Assembly (NCBI RefSeq): GCF_900108115.1
Contig: NZ_FTPU01000007.1
Span: 37,464-101,463, forward strand
Direction: 5' to 3'
Source of the DNA: Epilithonimonas bovis DSM 19482
GTDB taxonomy: Bacteria > Bacteroidota > Bacteroidia > Flavobacteriales > Weeksellaceae
DNA length: 64,000 nt
Shown here: positions 39,151 to 48,270 of the stretch, piece by piece
How the letters are laid out: every line of letters begins with the position of its first letter
Numbering within the stretch: position 1 is the stretch's first letter
Translations under genes and position numbers: made by a program
The notes under the pieces: generated by a model
What the model was told of the DNA's origin: nothing
What the model saw: the letters and a program-made list of their open reading frames with translations, nothing else
Databases searched by the model: none

Positions 39151-39696
39151 TTATGCAGATTTACCGGCTTTTCTTCTGATGTTTTCACCCACGAATCTCA
39201 CACCTTTTCCTTTGTAAGGTTCAGGTTTTCTGAAAGATCTGATCTTTGCAGCCACCATTCCAAGAAGTTGTTTATCGTAAGAAGATAATGTAATGATTGG
39301 GTTTTTACCCTTTTCAGTCAAAGTATCAATAGTTACTTCTTTTGGAAGTTCTACTACGATACCGTGAGAAAATCCAAGTGCCAATTCTAATCTTTGGCCA
39401 CTGTGAGATGCTCTGTATCCTACCCCTACAAGCTCCAATTGCTTTGTAAAACCTGTAGATGTACCAACAATCATATTGTTGATAAGCGCTCTGTACAAAC
39501 CGTGCAGCGCCTTATGTTCTTTTGAATCAGAAGGACGTGTAAACGTAAGTACACCATCTTCCTGCGCTAAGCTGATTCCTGAAGTAAGCTCCTGAGTTAA
39601 TTCACCCTTAGGACCTTTTACCGTTACAACACCGTTGTTCTCGGTAACTGTAACACCAGCAGGAACTTCTATAATTGCTTTACCAATTCTTGACAT
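39151..39696 (-). CDS. rplF: 50S ribosomal protein L6
   Basis: The 181 residues form two L6 repeats (starting [17 protein letters not shown] and, in the second half, [19 protein letters not shown]) and the C-terminal signature [24 protein letters not shown]. It binds near the sarcin-ricin loop. Normal length and position. Confidence 0.98.
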   Translation of the reverse strand: MSRIGKAIIEVPAGVTVTENNGVVTVKGPKGELTQELTSGISLAQEDGVLTFTRPSDSKEHKALHGLYRALINNMIVGTSTGFTKQLELVGVGYRASHSGQRLELALGFSHGIVVELPKEVTIDTLTEKGKNPIITLSSYDKQLLGMVAAKIRSFRKPEPYKGKGVRFVGENIRRKAGKSA

Positions 39697-39714
39697 TTTC
39701 CTTGTTTTAAAAAA

Positions 39715-40113
39715 TTAATATACGTAGCAAATTACTTCACCTCCTACTTTCTCTTGTCTGGCTTTTTTATCAGTCATTACTCCTTTAGAAGTAGAGATGA
39801 TCGCTACACCAAGGCCGTTAAGTACTCTTGGAAGTTCTTCAGAACCTTTGTACTGACGAAGACCTGGTCTTGACGCTCTCTGGATAGACTTGATAGCAGG
39901 TTTGTTGGTTTGCTTATCATACTTCAAAGCGATCTTGATAGCTCCTTGAACGGCATTATCCTCGAACTTGTAGTTCAAGATATAACCTTGGTCAAAAAGA
40001 ATCTTTGTGATCTCTTTTTTGATTTTCGATGCAGGAATTTCCACCACTTTGTGGCCTGCGCTTTGTGCGTTCCTTACTCTTGTTAGGAAATCTGAAATTG
40101 GATCTGTTACCAT
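39715..40113 (-). CDS. rpsH: 30S ribosomal protein S8
   Basis: The 132 residues start MVTDPISDFLTRVRNAQSAGHKVVEIPASKIK. The C-terminal signature GVAIISTSKGVMTDKKARQEKVGGEVICYVY is typical. It is a primary binder of the 16S central domain and in E. coli the autoregulator of the spc operon. The gap to rpsN (138 bp) contains an imperfect hairpin. Confidence 0.98.
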   Translation of the reverse strand: MVTDPISDFLTRVRNAQSAGHKVVEIPASKIKKEITKILFDQGYILNYKFEDNAVQGAIKIALKYDKQTNKPAIKSIQRASRPGLRQYKGSEELPRVLNGLGVAIISTSKGVMTDKKARQEKVGGEVICYVY

Positions 40114-40164
40114 TTCTTTATTTTAAAATTATTGGTTAATGACAACCAGTATTGAAAAGACTTG

Positions 40165-40209
40165 AAGATAATAGATATCAGATCCTGGACCTGACATCTA
40201 TTTTATCTT
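40165..40209. repeat. Imperfect hairpin in the rpsN-rpsH gap
   Basis: GATAATAGATATCAG (40167-40181) pairs with CTGACATCTATTTTATC (40191-40207) with small bulges. The words ATCAGAT/CTGACATC recall the CATCTGA repeats near aroA. It lies in a 138-bp spacer inside the spc operon with no other content. Confidence 0.5.
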
Positions 40210-40251
40210 TAGTATCTCAACAACTTAATTGCCTCGATTAGTTAATAATAA

Positions 40252-40521
40252 TTACCAACTTGCTTTTTTAACGCCCGGGATAAGTCCATTGTTTGCCATT
40301 TCACGGAAAGTTACTCTGGAGATACCAAATGTTCTCATATATCCTCTTGGTCTTCCTGTCAGTTTACATCTGTTGTGCAATCTTACAGGAGAGGCGTTTT
40401 TTGGAAGTTTTTGCAATGCTTCGTAATCTCCGGCTTCTTTAAGAGCCTTTCTTTTCGCAGCATATTTAGCAACTGTAGCTTCTCTTTTGCGCTCGCGCGC
40501 TTTCATTGATTCTTTAGCCAT
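40252..40521 (-). CDS. rpsN: 30S ribosomal protein S14
   Basis: The 89 residues ([20 protein letters not shown]...) end [25 protein letters not shown]. This is the long form without the CxxC zinc motif (a single Cys at the R-C-K position). It is a 30S head protein. 3 nt downstream of rplE. Confidence 0.98.
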   Translation of the reverse strand: MAKESMKARERKREATVAKYAAKRKALKEAGDYEALQKLPKNASPVRLHNRCKLTGRPRGYMRTFGISRVTFREMANNGLIPGVKKASW

Positions 40522-40524
40522 TTC

Positions 40525-41082
40525 TTAGTTCTTTTTGAAAGGTAAACCGAAGTGAGTTAATAAAGATTTTGCTTCTTTATCAGTTTTAGCAGAAGTTACA
40601 AAAGTGATGTCCATCCCCTGGATTTTTTTCACTTTGTCGATAACGATTTCTGGGAAGATAATCTGCTCGGTAATACCCAAGTTATAGTTACCTCTACCGT
40701 CAAAACCATCAGCTTTGATTCCAGAAAAATCTCTAATTCTTGGAAGTGCAGAAGAAGTTAATCTGTCAAGGAACTCATACATTTTATCAGCTCTTAGAGT
40801 TACTCTTGCTCCTACTGGCATTCCCTTTCTCAATTTGAAGGCAGCCTCATCTTTTTTAGACAAAGTACCAACAGCTTTTTGACCGGTAATTGCTGTAAGT
40901 TCTTCTACTGCATAGTCTACAATCTTCTTGTCGGCTGTAGCAGCACCCAAACCTTGTGATACAACGATTTTTTCTAATTTAGGCACTTGCATTACGCTTT
41001 TGTACCCAAATTCTTCCATCATTGCAGGAACAATTTTTTCTTTATATGCTTGTTTTGGTCTTACTATATATTCCATTTTCAT
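40525..41082 (-). CDS. rplE: 50S ribosomal protein L5
   Basis: The 185 residues bind 5S rRNA and bridge to S13 in the small subunit. Motifs are [32 protein letters not shown] and the [32 protein letters not shown] signature. ATGs at 41082 and 41076 are both possible and differ by MK only. Confidence 0.98.
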   Translation of the reverse strand: MKMEYIVRPKQAYKEKIVPAMMEEFGYKSVMQVPKLEKIVVSQGLGAATADKKIVDYAVEELTAITGQKAVGTLSKKDEAAFKLRKGMPVGARVTLRADKMYEFLDRLTSSALPRIRDFSGIKADGFDGRGNYNLGITEQIIFPEIVIDKVKKIQGMDITFVTSAKTDKEAKSLLTHFGLPFKKN

Positions 41083-41087
41083 TTTAA

Positions 41088-41408
41088 TTATAAAGTTTCA
41101 CCGGTTGTTTTTGCAACTCTTACTTTTTTATCACCTTCTACTTTGTATCCAGCTTTTGTAGCTTTTCCGCTTTTATCAACCAATGATACGTTTGAAATAT
41201 GTAGTGAAGCCTCTTTCTCAACGATTCCACCTTGAGGATTTTGAGCAGATGGTTTAGTATGTTTCTTAACAATATTAATACCTGCAACAATTACTCTAGG
41301 ATCTTTACCTTCTTTTCTGATTACCTCAAGAACTTCACCTTTACTTCCTTTATTTTTTCCGGTAGTAACGATTACGTTGTCTCCTCTTTTTATTTTAACT
41401 TTTGTCAT
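41088..41408 (-). CDS. rplX: 50S ribosomal protein L24
   Basis: The 106 residues begin with a KOW motif ([28 protein letters not shown]). It is an assembly initiator at the exit-tunnel rim. It ends 5 nt before rplE and starts 18 nt after rplN. Confidence 0.98.
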   Translation of the reverse strand: MTKVKIKRGDNVIVTTGKNKGSKGEVLEVIRKEGKDPRVIVAGINIVKKHTKPSAQNPQGGIVEKEASLHISNVSLVDKSGKATKAGYKVEGDKKVRVAKTTGETL

Positions 41409-41426
41409 TTTCTTAAAATTTTAAAA

Positions 41427-41795
41427 TTAAAGTACTTCAGGAGCTAATGAAATCACTTTCATATATTCTTTGTCTCTCAACTCACGGGCAACCGGTCCGA
41501 AAACACGGGTTCCTCTCATTTCTCCGGCAGCGTTTAGCAATACACAAGCGTTATCTTCGAACTTGATGTAAGATCCATCTTTTCTTCTAACTGCTTTTTT
41601 AGTTCTTACAACTACCGCTTTTGATACCTGTCCTTTTTTTGCGTTTCCTGATGGTGTAGAATCTTTGATAGTAACAACGATTTTATCACCAACTGAAGCA
41701 TATCTTCTTCTGGTTCCTCCCAGAACTCTGATAACCAATACTTCTTTAGCACCAGTATTATCAGCAACTTTTAATCTTGATTCTGTTTGTAACAT
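41427..41795 (-). CDS. rplN: 50S ribosomal protein L14
   Basis: The 122 residues ([27 protein letters not shown]...) are an exact-length L14 with the [33 protein letters not shown]-terminus. It contacts 16S helix 14 and is the docking site of silencing factor RsfS. 2 nt after rpsQ. Confidence 0.98.
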   Translation of the reverse strand: MLQTESRLKVADNTGAKEVLVIRVLGGTRRRYASVGDKIVVTIKDSTPSGNAKKGQVSKAVVVRTKKAVRRKDGSYIKFEDNACVLLNAAGEMRGTRVFGPVARELRDKEYMKVISLAPEVL

Positions 41796-41797
41796 TA

Positions 41798-42052
41798 TTA
41801 CTTAGCTTTTTCAATGATTCTTACTAATCTCCATCTCTTGTTCTTGCTCAAAGGTCTAGTTTCTGTAATCAAAACTGTATCTCCTTCGTTGCACTCATTG
41901 TTCTCATCGTGTGCAGTATATTTTTTCGTTTTCAAAACGAACTTACCGTACATTGGATGCTTTACTCTTGTAGTCTCACTAACAACAATAGTTTTTTCCA
42001 TTTTATTGCTGGAAACTACTCCAATTCGTTCTTTTCTTAAATTTCTTTCCAT
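41798..42052 (-). CDS. rpsQ: 30S ribosomal protein S17
   Basis: An 84-residue OB-fold protein ([24 protein letters not shown]...), a primary 16S 5'-domain binder. The signature [25 protein letters not shown] is present. It lies between rpmC and rplN. Confidence 0.98.
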   Translation of the reverse strand: MERNLRKERIGVVSSNKMEKTIVVSETTRVKHPMYGKFVLKTKKYTAHDENNECNEGDTVLITETRPLSKNKRWRLVRIIEKAK

Positions 42053-42064
42053 TGTAAAAAGGAA

Positions 42065-42250
42065 TTATTGTTTGTTAGTTAATTCTGTGTTAAGTCTAGC
42101 GATTGTTTTTCTCAAATCTCTGATCTGAATAGGATTTTCAACTGGGCTGATTTTATGAGCTAGTTTTAGCTTGGCATAATTGGCTTTTGCACCTTCCAAT
42201 TGAACTTTGATATCCTCTACGCTTAAATTCTTGATGTCAGCTTTTTTCAT
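42065..42250 (-). CDS. rpmC: 50S ribosomal protein L29
   Basis: The 61 residues form two antiparallel helices (MKKADIKNLSVEDIKVQLEG... HKISPVENPIQIRDLRKTIARLNTEL). It lies at the tunnel exit beside L23. 11 nt after rplP. Confidence 0.97.
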   Translation of the reverse strand: MKKADIKNLSVEDIKVQLEGAKANYAKLKLAHKISPVENPIQIRDLRKTIARLNTELTNKQ

Positions 42251-42261
42251 TTTAATAGAGA

Positions 42262-42687
42262 TTAAAGAGGTTTAACAAAATCGTTAGCAACTATAAATTT
42301 GGTAACTACAGGCAGTTTTTGCGCTGCCAGTCTAAGAGCTTCTTTCGCTACTTCGTAAGGTACACCTCCGATCTCGAACATTACTCTGCCTGGTTTTACT
42401 ACGGCTACCCAATATTCTACAGCACCTTTACCTTTACCCATCCTTACTTCGGCTGGTTTTTTGGTAATTGGCTTATCCGGGAATATCTTGATCCATAGCT
42501 GACCTTCTCTTTTCATATATCTCGTAGCAGCAATACGCGCTGCTTCGATTTGTCTTGCTGTAACCCAAGCTCCTTCAAGAGCTTTGATTCCAAATGTACC
42601 GTAAGCTAATTGGGATCCTCTCTGAGCATCGCCTTTCATCTTCATTTTATGAACCTTACGGAATTTGGTTCTTTTTGGTTGTAACAT
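42262..42687 (-). CDS. rplP: 50S ribosomal protein L16
   Basis: The 141 residues ([24 protein letters not shown]...) help position A-site tRNA at the peptidyl-transferase centre. The [28 protein letters not shown] signature is present. It is separated from rpsC by a 96-bp spacer with TAGATTT repeats. Confidence 0.98.
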   Translation of the reverse strand: MLQPKRTKFRKVHKMKMKGDAQRGSQLAYGTFGIKALEGAWVTARQIEAARIAATRYMKREGQLWIKIFPDKPITKKPAEVRMGKGKGAVEYWVAVVKPGRVMFEIGGVPYEVAKEALRLAAQKLPVVTKFIVANDFVKPL

Positions 42688-42700
42688 AATTTCTAAATTT

Positions 42701-42728
42701 TAGATTTTAGATTTTAGATTTTAGATTT
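42701..42728. repeat. Four perfect TAGATTT heptamers in the rpsC-rplP gap
   Basis: The units 42701-07, 42708-14, 42715-21 and 42722-28 are identical. The rest of the 96-bp gap is AT-rich without a gene. It interrupts a normally tight operon junction. Confidence 0.85.
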
Positions 42729-42783
42729 TTCTATTTTAAAAAAGTAACGGTAATTTAAAATTCAAAATTTCTATCTAAAATTT

Positions 42784-43527
42784 TTAATTATTATTGTTAT
42801 TATTATTTCTTCTAGGTCGTCTGTCACCACCTCTGTCGTTTCTTTCTCTACCGCCAGCTGGTGCTTTTTTCTGTTGTACTACAAGTGGTGTAAGTTCTCT
42901 TTTACCGTAAACTTCGCCTTTCATAATCCAAACTTTAACACCTAACTTACCGTATTGGGTTAATGCTTCACCGATATGATAATCGATATCTGCACGGAAA
43001 GTTGACAATGGGATTCTTCCTTCTTTGAAAGATTCTGATCTCGCCATCTCTGCACCGTTCAATCTTCCGGAGATCATCACTTTGATACCTTCTGCGCCCA
43101 TTCTCATGGTGCTTGCCATTGCCATCTTAACAGCTCTTCTGTAAGAGATCCTGTTTTCGATTTGCTTAGCAATACTGTCTGCTACTAATACAGCATCCAG
43201 TTCTGGTCTTTTGATTTCGAAGATATTGATCTGGATATCTTTACCCGTCAATTTTTTAAGCTCTTCTTTCAATTTATCAACTTCCTGACCACCTTTACCG
43301 ATGATTAAACCTGGTCTTGCTGTCGTAATCGTTACAGTTACTAATTTAAGGGTTCTCTCAATATAAATTTTTGAGATACCACCTTTAGATAATCTAGCTT
43401 CAAGGTATCTTCTGATTTTGTAGTCTTCAGCGATTCTGTCACCGTAGTTTTTACCACCAAACCAGTTTGAATCCCATCCTCTGATGATACCTAATCTGTT
43501 ACCAATTGGATTTGTCTTCTGTCCCAT
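42784..43527 (-). CDS. rpsC: 30S ribosomal protein S3
   Basis: The 247 residues form an N-terminal KH domain ([21 protein letters not shown] around 75-95) and the S3 C-terminal domain ([22 protein letters not shown]). A low-complexity Arg/Asp/Gly tail closes with seven Asn. It forms the mRNA entry site of the 30S. The poly-Asn end is encoded by AAT/AAC triplet repeats, prone to length change. Confidence 0.98.
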   Translation of the reverse strand: MGQKTNPIGNRLGIIRGWDSNWFGGKNYGDRIAEDYKIRRYLEARLSKGGISKIYIERTLKLVTVTITTARPGLIIGKGGQEVDKLKEELKKLTGKDIQINIFEIKRPELDAVLVADSIAKQIENRISYRRAVKMAMASTMRMGAEGIKVMISGRLNGAEMARSESFKEGRIPLSTFRADIDYHIGEALTQYGKLGVKVWIMKGEVYGKRELTPLVVQQKKAPAGGRERNDRGGDRRPRRNNNNNNN

Positions 43528-43535
43528 ACCTTGAA

Positions 43536-43934
43536 TTAATTTTCTTTTGTACCTAAGATTAATGTAATGTGGTTAGATCTTTTTCTGATTCTATAACCTC
43601 TACCTTGCGGTGCTGGTCTTAGTCTCTTCAATTGTCTTGCACTATCCACAAAGATTTCTTTCACGATAAGGTTAGCTTCTTCGATATCAGCACCTTCGTT
43701 TTTTGATTGCCAGTTAGCAATTGCAGAAAGCAATACTTTTTCTAATTTGTTAGAAGCATCTTTCTTAGAATATTTCAGGATATACAAAGCTTTGTCAACT
43801 TCTACACCTCTGATAATATCCGCAACTAATCTCATTTTTCTGGGAGAAGAAGGGCAGTCGTTGTGCAACGCTTTTGCCACATCTTGGTTTGCTATTTTAC
43901 GTGCTAATGCACTTTCTCTTTTTCTTGATCCCAT
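43536..43934 (-). CDS. rplV: 50S ribosomal protein L22
   Basis: The 132 residues include the beta-hairpin that lines the exit tunnel ([34 protein letters not shown]). [14 protein letters not shown] marks the family start. 2 nt after rpsS. Confidence 0.98.
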   Translation of the reverse strand: MGSRKRESALARKIANQDVAKALHNDCPSSPRKMRLVADIIRGVEVDKALYILKYSKKDASNKLEKVLLSAIANWQSKNEGADIEEANLIVKEIFVDSARQLKRLRPAPQGRGYRIRKRSNHITLILGTKEN

Positions 43935-43936
43935 GA

Positions 43937-44215
43937 TTATCTACCTCCTTTATTTTTGTTACCACCGTGACCTCTGAAAGATCTTGTCGGAGAAAATTCG
44001 CCTAACTTGTGACCTACCATGTTTTCTGTAACATATACAGGGATAAAAGATTTCCCGTTGTGTACAGCGATAGTTTGTCCTACAAAGTCTGGAGAAATCA
44101 TAGATGCTCTAGACCATGTTTTGATTACAGTCTTTTTACCAGACTCGATATTTGCCTGAACCTTCTTATCTAAAGTATGATGAATGAATGGTCCTTTTTT
44201 AAGTGATCTTGCCAT
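43937..44215 (-). CDS. rpsS: 30S ribosomal protein S19
   Basis: The 92 residues ([20 protein letters not shown]...) end with [24 protein letters not shown]. It is a head protein bound to S13. 2 nt after rplB. Confidence 0.98.
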   Translation of the reverse strand: MARSLKKGPFIHHTLDKKVQANIESGKKTVIKTWSRASMISPDFVGQTIAVHNGKSFIPVYVTENMVGHKLGEFSPTRSFRGHGGNKNKGGR

Positions 44216-44217
44216 AA

Positions 44218-45039
44218 TTATTTTCTTTTAGATACGATGTAACGGTTAGACACTTTGTTTTTCTTTCTGGTTTTGTAACCTTTAGCCGGCATACCGTTTC
44301 TAGATCTTGGGTGACCTCCTGAAGAACGTCCTTCACCACCACCCATTGGGTGATCTACAGGGTTCATTACAACCGCTCTTGTTCTTGGTCTTCTGCCTAA
44401 CCATCTGCTTCTACCAGCTTTACCGGAAACGGTTAACTGATGATCTGAGTTAGATACAGAGCCTACCATTGCGAAACATTCTGTAAGGATCATTCTGGAT
44501 TCTCCTGAAGGCAATTTGATGATGGCGTATTTACCATCTCTTGAAGTCAATTGAGCTGAAGAACCAGCACTTCTTGCCAAGATTGCACCTTGTCCAGGTT
44601 TCATCTCAACACAAGAGATAACAGTACCCAATGGAATATTTTTCAATTTCATTGCGTTACCGATGTTTGGTTCTACGTTTTCACCAGAAATGATTTTCTG
44701 GTCAACTTTGATCCCGTTAGGAGCGATGATGTATCTCTTCTCTCCGTCTGCGTACTCTACAAGAGCGATAAATGCAGTTCTGTTTGGATCATACTCCACA
44801 GTTTTTACCGTAGCTTCAATATCGTGTTTGTTTCTTTTGAAGTCGATAATTCTGTATTTCTTTTTGTGTCCACCGCCGGTGTAACGCATGGTCATTTTAC
44901 CAGTTTGGTTACGTCCACCTGACTTACTAATACCAACAGTTAGAGATTTCTCTGGTTTGTTGGTAGTAATTTCCTCAAAATTGTTAACAACTCTGAATCT
45001 CTGTCCCGGGGTGATAGGTTTTAATTTTCTAACAGACAT
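44218..45039 (-). CDS. rplB: 50S ribosomal protein L2
   Basis: The 273 residues carry the catalytically important His region ([27 protein letters not shown]), the OB/SH3-type RNA-binding domains and a basic tail. It supports peptidyl-transferase centre assembly and the subunit bridge. Intact and of normal length. Confidence 0.98.
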   Translation of the reverse strand: MSVRKLKPITPGQRFRVVNNFEEITTNKPEKSLTVGISKSGGRNQTGKMTMRYTGGGHKKKYRIIDFKRNKHDIEATVKTVEYDPNRTAFIALVEYADGEKRYIIAPNGIKVDQKIISGENVEPNIGNAMKLKNIPLGTVISCVEMKPGQGAILARSAGSSAQLTSRDGKYAIIKLPSGESRMILTECFAMVGSVSNSDHQLTVSGKAGRSRWLGRRPRTRAVVMNPVDHPMGGGEGRSSGGHPRSRNGMPAKGYKTRKKNKVSNRYIVSKRK

Positions 45040-45058
45040 TACTATTATTTATAATTAA

Positions 45059-45349
45059 TTAATTGGTTGCGAAAATATCAATAACTTCTCCGGCAGCTAA
45101 TGTTACAACTGCTTTTTTCAACTTATTGGTTTTCCCAACTTGAAGTCCTTTTTTTGTGTATTTAGAAGAAACTTTAGGCGCATAAATCATGGTTCTAACG
45201 TCCGCTACTTTTACACCGTAAGCTGCCTCTATAGCACCTTTAATCTGGATCTTGTTAGCTTTTGGAGCTACCAAGAAAGAATAAGCACCTCTTAGATCTG
45301 TAAGATAGTTTGCTTTTTCTGAAATAATTGGTTTAATAATAAGTGACAT
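45059..45349 (-). CDS. rplW: 50S ribosomal protein L23
   Basis: The 96 residues (MSLIIKPIISEKANYL...) form the docking site of trigger factor and SRP at the tunnel exit. NKIQIKGAIEAAYGVKVADVRTM is the family signature. 3 nt after rplD. Confidence 0.98.
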   Translation of the reverse strand: MSLIIKPIISEKANYLTDLRGAYSFLVAPKANKIQIKGAIEAAYGVKVADVRTMIYAPKVSSKYTKKGLQVGKTNKLKKAVVTLAAGEVIDIFATN

Positions 45350-45352
45350 GAT

Positions 45353-45982
45353 TTATTTCTTTAAGTTGTCCTGAAATTTTTCTACTGCACCTTCTAAGAA
45401 AATAATCTCACCTGCGTTGATCAAATCATAAGAAGAAATCTCGTTATAATTCAAAACTCTCGTTTTAGGCAAGTTTCTTGAAGATAAATATACATTCTTG
45501 TTAGCTTCAGGAAGCACGAATAATGATTTTTTACCTGTAAGTGTCAAAGCATCCAACAATGTGATGAATTCTTTAGTCTTAGGCGCATCAAAACTCAAGT
45601 TTTCTAAAACTCTGATACTGTTATCTCTCAATTTTTGAGACAAAACAGATTTTTTAGCTAATCTTTTAAGCGCTTTGTTCAGTTTGAATCTGTAGTCTCT
45701 TGGTTTTGGACCAAAAACTCTACCTCCACCTTTGAAAGTTGGCGACTTGATATCACCATATCTCGCAGATCCTGAACCTTTTTGCTTTTTAAGCTTTCTT
45801 GTAGAAGCCGTAATTTCGCTTCTTTCTTTTGATTTATGCGTACCTTGTCTCTGAGCGGCAAGATATTGCTTAACCTCTAAGTAAACCGCGTGCTGATTTG
45901 GCTCTATCCCGAATACAGATTCGTCAAGAGTTACTTTTCTTCCGGTTTCTTTTCCTGATGTACTTAATACTACTAGTTCCAT
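45353..45982 (-). CDS. rplD: 50S ribosomal protein L4
   Basis: The 209 residues include the tunnel loop ([35 protein letters not shown]) near 66-100. In enterobacteria L4 autoregulates the S10 operon. Its start overlaps the rplC stop region by 10 nt (45973-45982), implying translational coupling. Confidence 0.98.
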   Translation of the reverse strand: MELVVLSTSGKETGRKVTLDESVFGIEPNQHAVYLEVKQYLAAQRQGTHKSKERSEITASTRKLKKQKGSGSARYGDIKSPTFKGGGRVFGPKPRDYRFKLNKALKRLAKKSVLSQKLRDNSIRVLENLSFDAPKTKEFITLLDALTLTGKKSLFVLPEANKNVYLSSRNLPKTRVLNYNEISSYDLINAGEIIFLEGAVEKFQDNLKK

Positions 45983-46599
45983 TTCTTGATAATTACATAA
46001 GAATTTTTAGCTCCCGGAACAGCACCTTTTACTACTAAAAGATTTTGTTCTTGATCCACTTTTAACACCTGAAGGTTTTGTACAGTTACCTGCTTACCTC
46101 CCATTCTGCCTGCCATTCTCATCCCTTTGAATACTCTTGAAGGGTCTGAACCAGCACCGATAGAACCTGGAGCTCTAAGTCTGTTGTGCTGACCATGAGT
46201 TGCCTGCATTACACCTCCAAAGCCATGTCTTTTAACAACACCCTGGAAACCTTTACCTTTAGAAGTTCCTGTTACATCCACATACTCGCCTTCTGCAAAC
46301 AGATCCACTTCAATCTTGTCTCCTGCTTTTACATCGCCTGAAAACTCATTTCTGAATTCTACGATCTTAGCTTTAGGAGTAGAACCAGCCTTTTTAAAAT
46401 GGCCAGCCAACGCTTTACCAACGTTCTTCTCACTCTTGTCATCGAAACCTAGTTGCACGGCAGTATATCCGTCAACGTCTTCGGTTCTGACCTGTAAAAC
46501 CGCGCATGGACCAGCCTGAATAACTGTACAAGGAATGTTTTTCCCGTCTTCGTTAAACAAAGATGTCATACCGATTTTTTTACCAATAATACCTGACAT
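45973..46599 (-). CDS. rplC: 50S ribosomal protein L3
   Basis: The 208 residues start [20 protein letters not shown] and carry the loop near the peptidyl-transferase centre ([42 protein letters not shown]). In most bacteria it directly follows rpsJ. Here it is the first gene of its own transcript with a dedicated promoter about 100 nt upstream, because rpsJ lies 10 kb away. Confidence 0.98.
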   Translation of the reverse strand: MSGIIGKKIGMTSLFNEDGKNIPCTVIQAGPCAVLQVRTEDVDGYTAVQLGFDDKSEKNVGKALAGHFKKAGSTPKAKIVEFRNEFSGDVKAGDKIEVDLFAEGEYVDVTGTSKGKGFQGVVKRHGFGGVMQATHGQHNRLRAPGSIGAGSDPSRVFKGMRMAGRMGGKQVTVQNLQVLKVDQEQNLLVVKGAVPGAKNSYVIIKKWN

Positions 46600-46697
46600 T
46601 ATTTATATATATCTATTATATTTTGTTTCAGCATTTTAGCGGTTTTCGTCATGTTCTATGTCTGAAATAGGCATACTCCTTCCCTAAAATGAGTGTG

Positions 46698-46728
46698 CAA
46701 ATGTAAGAATATTTTTTTTATTGGCAAA
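46698..46728 (-). promoter_or_regulatory. Promoter of the rplC-rplQ operon
   Basis: On the minus strand: TTTG (46728-46725), a 19-bp spacer, then TACATTTG (46705-46698), a perfect TAnnTTTG. It lies just outside the terminator of the neighbouring GLPGLI gene. The leader of roughly 90 nt contains an inverted repeat TTTCAG...CTGAAA (46626-46667) that could serve feedback control. A degraded copy of this region occurs at 48080-48170. Confidence 0.88.
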
Positions 46729-46763
46729 TTTTTAAAAGAAATTATTTGAATTATAGAAAGTTA

Positions 46764-46788
46764 AAGCCTCTCAAATTTTGAGAGGCTT
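46764..46788 (-). terminator. Terminator-like hairpin after GLPGLI gene 1
   Basis: A 10-12 bp stem AAGCCTCTCAAA/TTTGAGAGGCTT (46764-46775 with 46777-46788), 22 nt past the stop codon. Its T-run is poor. Confidence 0.65.
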
Positions 46789-46809
46789 CTAAATATTATG
46801 TTAACGAGA

Positions 46810-47592
46810 TCATTCCAACTCTATAGGATTATTTCTTCTTTTAACATTAGCTTTTACCCTTTCAATACTTTCTGGAGAAACCGTTAAGCCAGATGAAGAT
46901 AATTCTGATATTACATTTTCATTAATATTCTTTACCGTTTTCATGTATTCCGCTTTTGATATTATTTTAAATGAATTATAATATTGATCCTTAAATAGTG
47001 TATTATCATATTTAACATTCTTTTTTACACTAATAAGATCAAATACATAATGCATCTTTTTATCAGACACTCTAACAATTAATCCTGGTAAACCACCAAA
47101 TTTATACGGTCCCGAACTTAGTGGAATATCATTGGTAAACCATGCTTCCCATACACGCCCTGCATACACACCTACTGCCTGGAGACAATTGTAATTATCA
47201 ATTTTTGCCTTCTCGCCTGTAAGCTTCCAATTGAACAACGGCTGCTCTGCGTAAGCAAATTTGTACTTCATGATGTTATCATAAAAATTAACTCTATTAT
47301 TTTCCTTAGTAATAATGTAACGAAACCGTGTATTAGGTACTTTAGAAAAATTAAGATCTCCTGTCAGTTTAATCGATTGCAAAATAGAATCTTTAACTAA
47401 AAAATTATTGCTTGCGAAATAGGATTTGTTACCAACAACAAATAAGCTAAAATCTTCATTACCTTTATTTTCATGATTAGTAGAATCAGATTGATATTGT
47501 AGCCTGTATTCAAACTTGTATTGATAAACATCGTTATTTTGAGTTTTAGCCAGGTTTGATATAAAAAGAAATATTAATATAAGATTTTTCAT
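46810..47592 (-). CDS. GLPGLI family protein, copy 1
   Basis: A 260-residue secreted or periplasmic protein with signal peptide (MKNLILIFLFISNLAKTQ). The family-naming motif GLPGLI is at 167-172, within WFTNDIPLSSGPYKFGGLPGLIVRV. The family is widespread in Bacteroidota and has no established biochemical function. It lies 40 nt downstream of a small Cys-framework peptide gene with which it forms a duplicated pair (see copy 2 at 48271-49095). Confidence 0.9.
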   Translation of the reverse strand: MKNLILIFLFISNLAKTQNNDVYQYKFEYRLQYQSDSTNHENKGNEDFSLFVVGNKSYFASNNFLVKDSILQSIKLTGDLNFSKVPNTRFRYIITKENNRVNFYDNIMKYKFAYAEQPLFNWKLTGEKAKIDNYNCLQAVGVYAGRVWEAWFTNDIPLSSGPYKFGGLPGLIVRVSDKKMHYVFDLISVKKNVKYDNTLFKDQYYNSFKIISKAEYMKTVKNINENVISELSSSGLTVSPESIERVKANVKRRNNPIELE

Positions 47593-47632
47593 AATAGAAA
47601 GAGGCGACTTCCATCACCTCTTTTGTTTTAAT

Positions 47633-47866
47633 TTAGTTAATTCCACACATAAAATCGTATCCGTTCCAGGCAAGTTCCAGAATCTCCATTAGATTGTTCC
47701 CACAAGCTATTCCGTTTGTACCACAATCATAATGGATCAACAAACACTCTGCACTCTTATTAACCGAGGTATTTTCCAAAGTGGGTGTAATCTTTCCCAT
47801 TGTATTAGACTTAGCACTCATGAACCCGGCAACTCCTAAAGCTGCCACAAATAATAATTTTTTCAT
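47633..47866 (-). CDS. Small secreted Cys-framework peptide, copy 1
   Basis: The 77 residues have signal peptide MKKLLFVAALGVAGFMSAK, identical to copy 2, then a short mature part with Cys at 41, 48, 55 and 74. The spacing C-X6-C-X6-C-X18-C, with CGTNGIAC in the middle, is the same as in copy 2 (49095-49376), although the remaining mature sequence has diverged. It is probably disulfide-bonded outside the cytoplasm. I do not recognise the family. It lies directly upstream of GLPGLI copy 1. Confidence 0.8.
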   Translation of the reverse strand: MKKLLFVAALGVAGFMSAKSNTMGKITPTLENTSVNKSAECLLIHYDCGTNGIACGNNLMEILELAWNGYDFMCGIN

Positions 47867-48080
47867 AATAAATTAGTTTTAATTTTAACTAGTGCTAAAT
47901 TAAAATTATACAAGTTTTAGTTAATAATTTAATCATTTATTGTATTCTGTATAATATCAGGATTACTCTTCCTTTTATGGTTCCGGATGGCAGCGTCTAT
48001 AGAGTGCGACTTATGGATATCGTTTTCCTTTTTGATCAAATCCGAGAGTTCTACAAAGTATTGGTGGAGCTGATATAGCT
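47810..48080. repeat. Direct repeat, copy A (leader plus upstream plus permease 3' end)
   Basis: Close to 90% identical to 49320-49592. It covers the signal-peptide codons of peptide 1, the 60-bp upstream gap and the last roughly 50 codons of the permease remnant. Homology stops sharply inside the signal peptide on one side and at about 48079 on the other. Confidence 0.85.
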
Positions 48081-48138
48081 CATGTTCCTTGTCTGAAATA
48101 AACACACTCCTTCCCGCCCTAAAAGAATTTGCAAACAC
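47929..48138 (-). pseudogene. Truncated low-affinity iron permease remnant
   Basis: A 69-codon frame. Its last roughly 50 codons (QLHQYFVELSDLIKKENDIHKSHSIDAAIRNHKRKSNPDIIQNTIND) are a near-copy of the C-terminus of the intact permease at 49445-49909. The first roughly 20 codons are translated from a copy of the rplC promoter region and are not homologous protein. All membrane segments are missing. It was produced by the breakpoint of a tandem duplication and is unlikely to be functional. Confidence 0.85.
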
Positions 48139-48170
48139 GAGAATATTTTTATATTACCAAATTTTTAAAG
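48080..48170. repeat. Degraded copy of the rplC promoter region
   Basis: It aligns with 46649-46735 (ATGTTC..TGTCTGAAATA..CA.ACTCCTTCCC...GCAAA...GAATATTTTT...CAAATTTTTAAA). The -7 TACATTTG of the original has become CGTGTTTG, so promoter function is probably lost. It abuts the permease remnant at about 48079 and marks the duplication junction. Confidence 0.8.
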
Positions 48171-48217
48171 GCAAATTCGGATTTTATATTTAAAGTAAAA
48201 GATCAAAAACATTAGAA

Positions 48218-48245
48218 AAGCTGTCTCAATTTCCTGAAACAGCTT
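48218..48245 (-). terminator. Terminator-like hairpin after GLPGLI gene 2
   Basis: A 7-bp stem AAGCTGT/ACAGCTT (48218-48224 with 48239-48245), 25 nt past the GLPGLI-2 stop. Confidence 0.5.
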
Positions 48246-48270
48246 CTTAGTTATTAACATCTAAGTCAAT

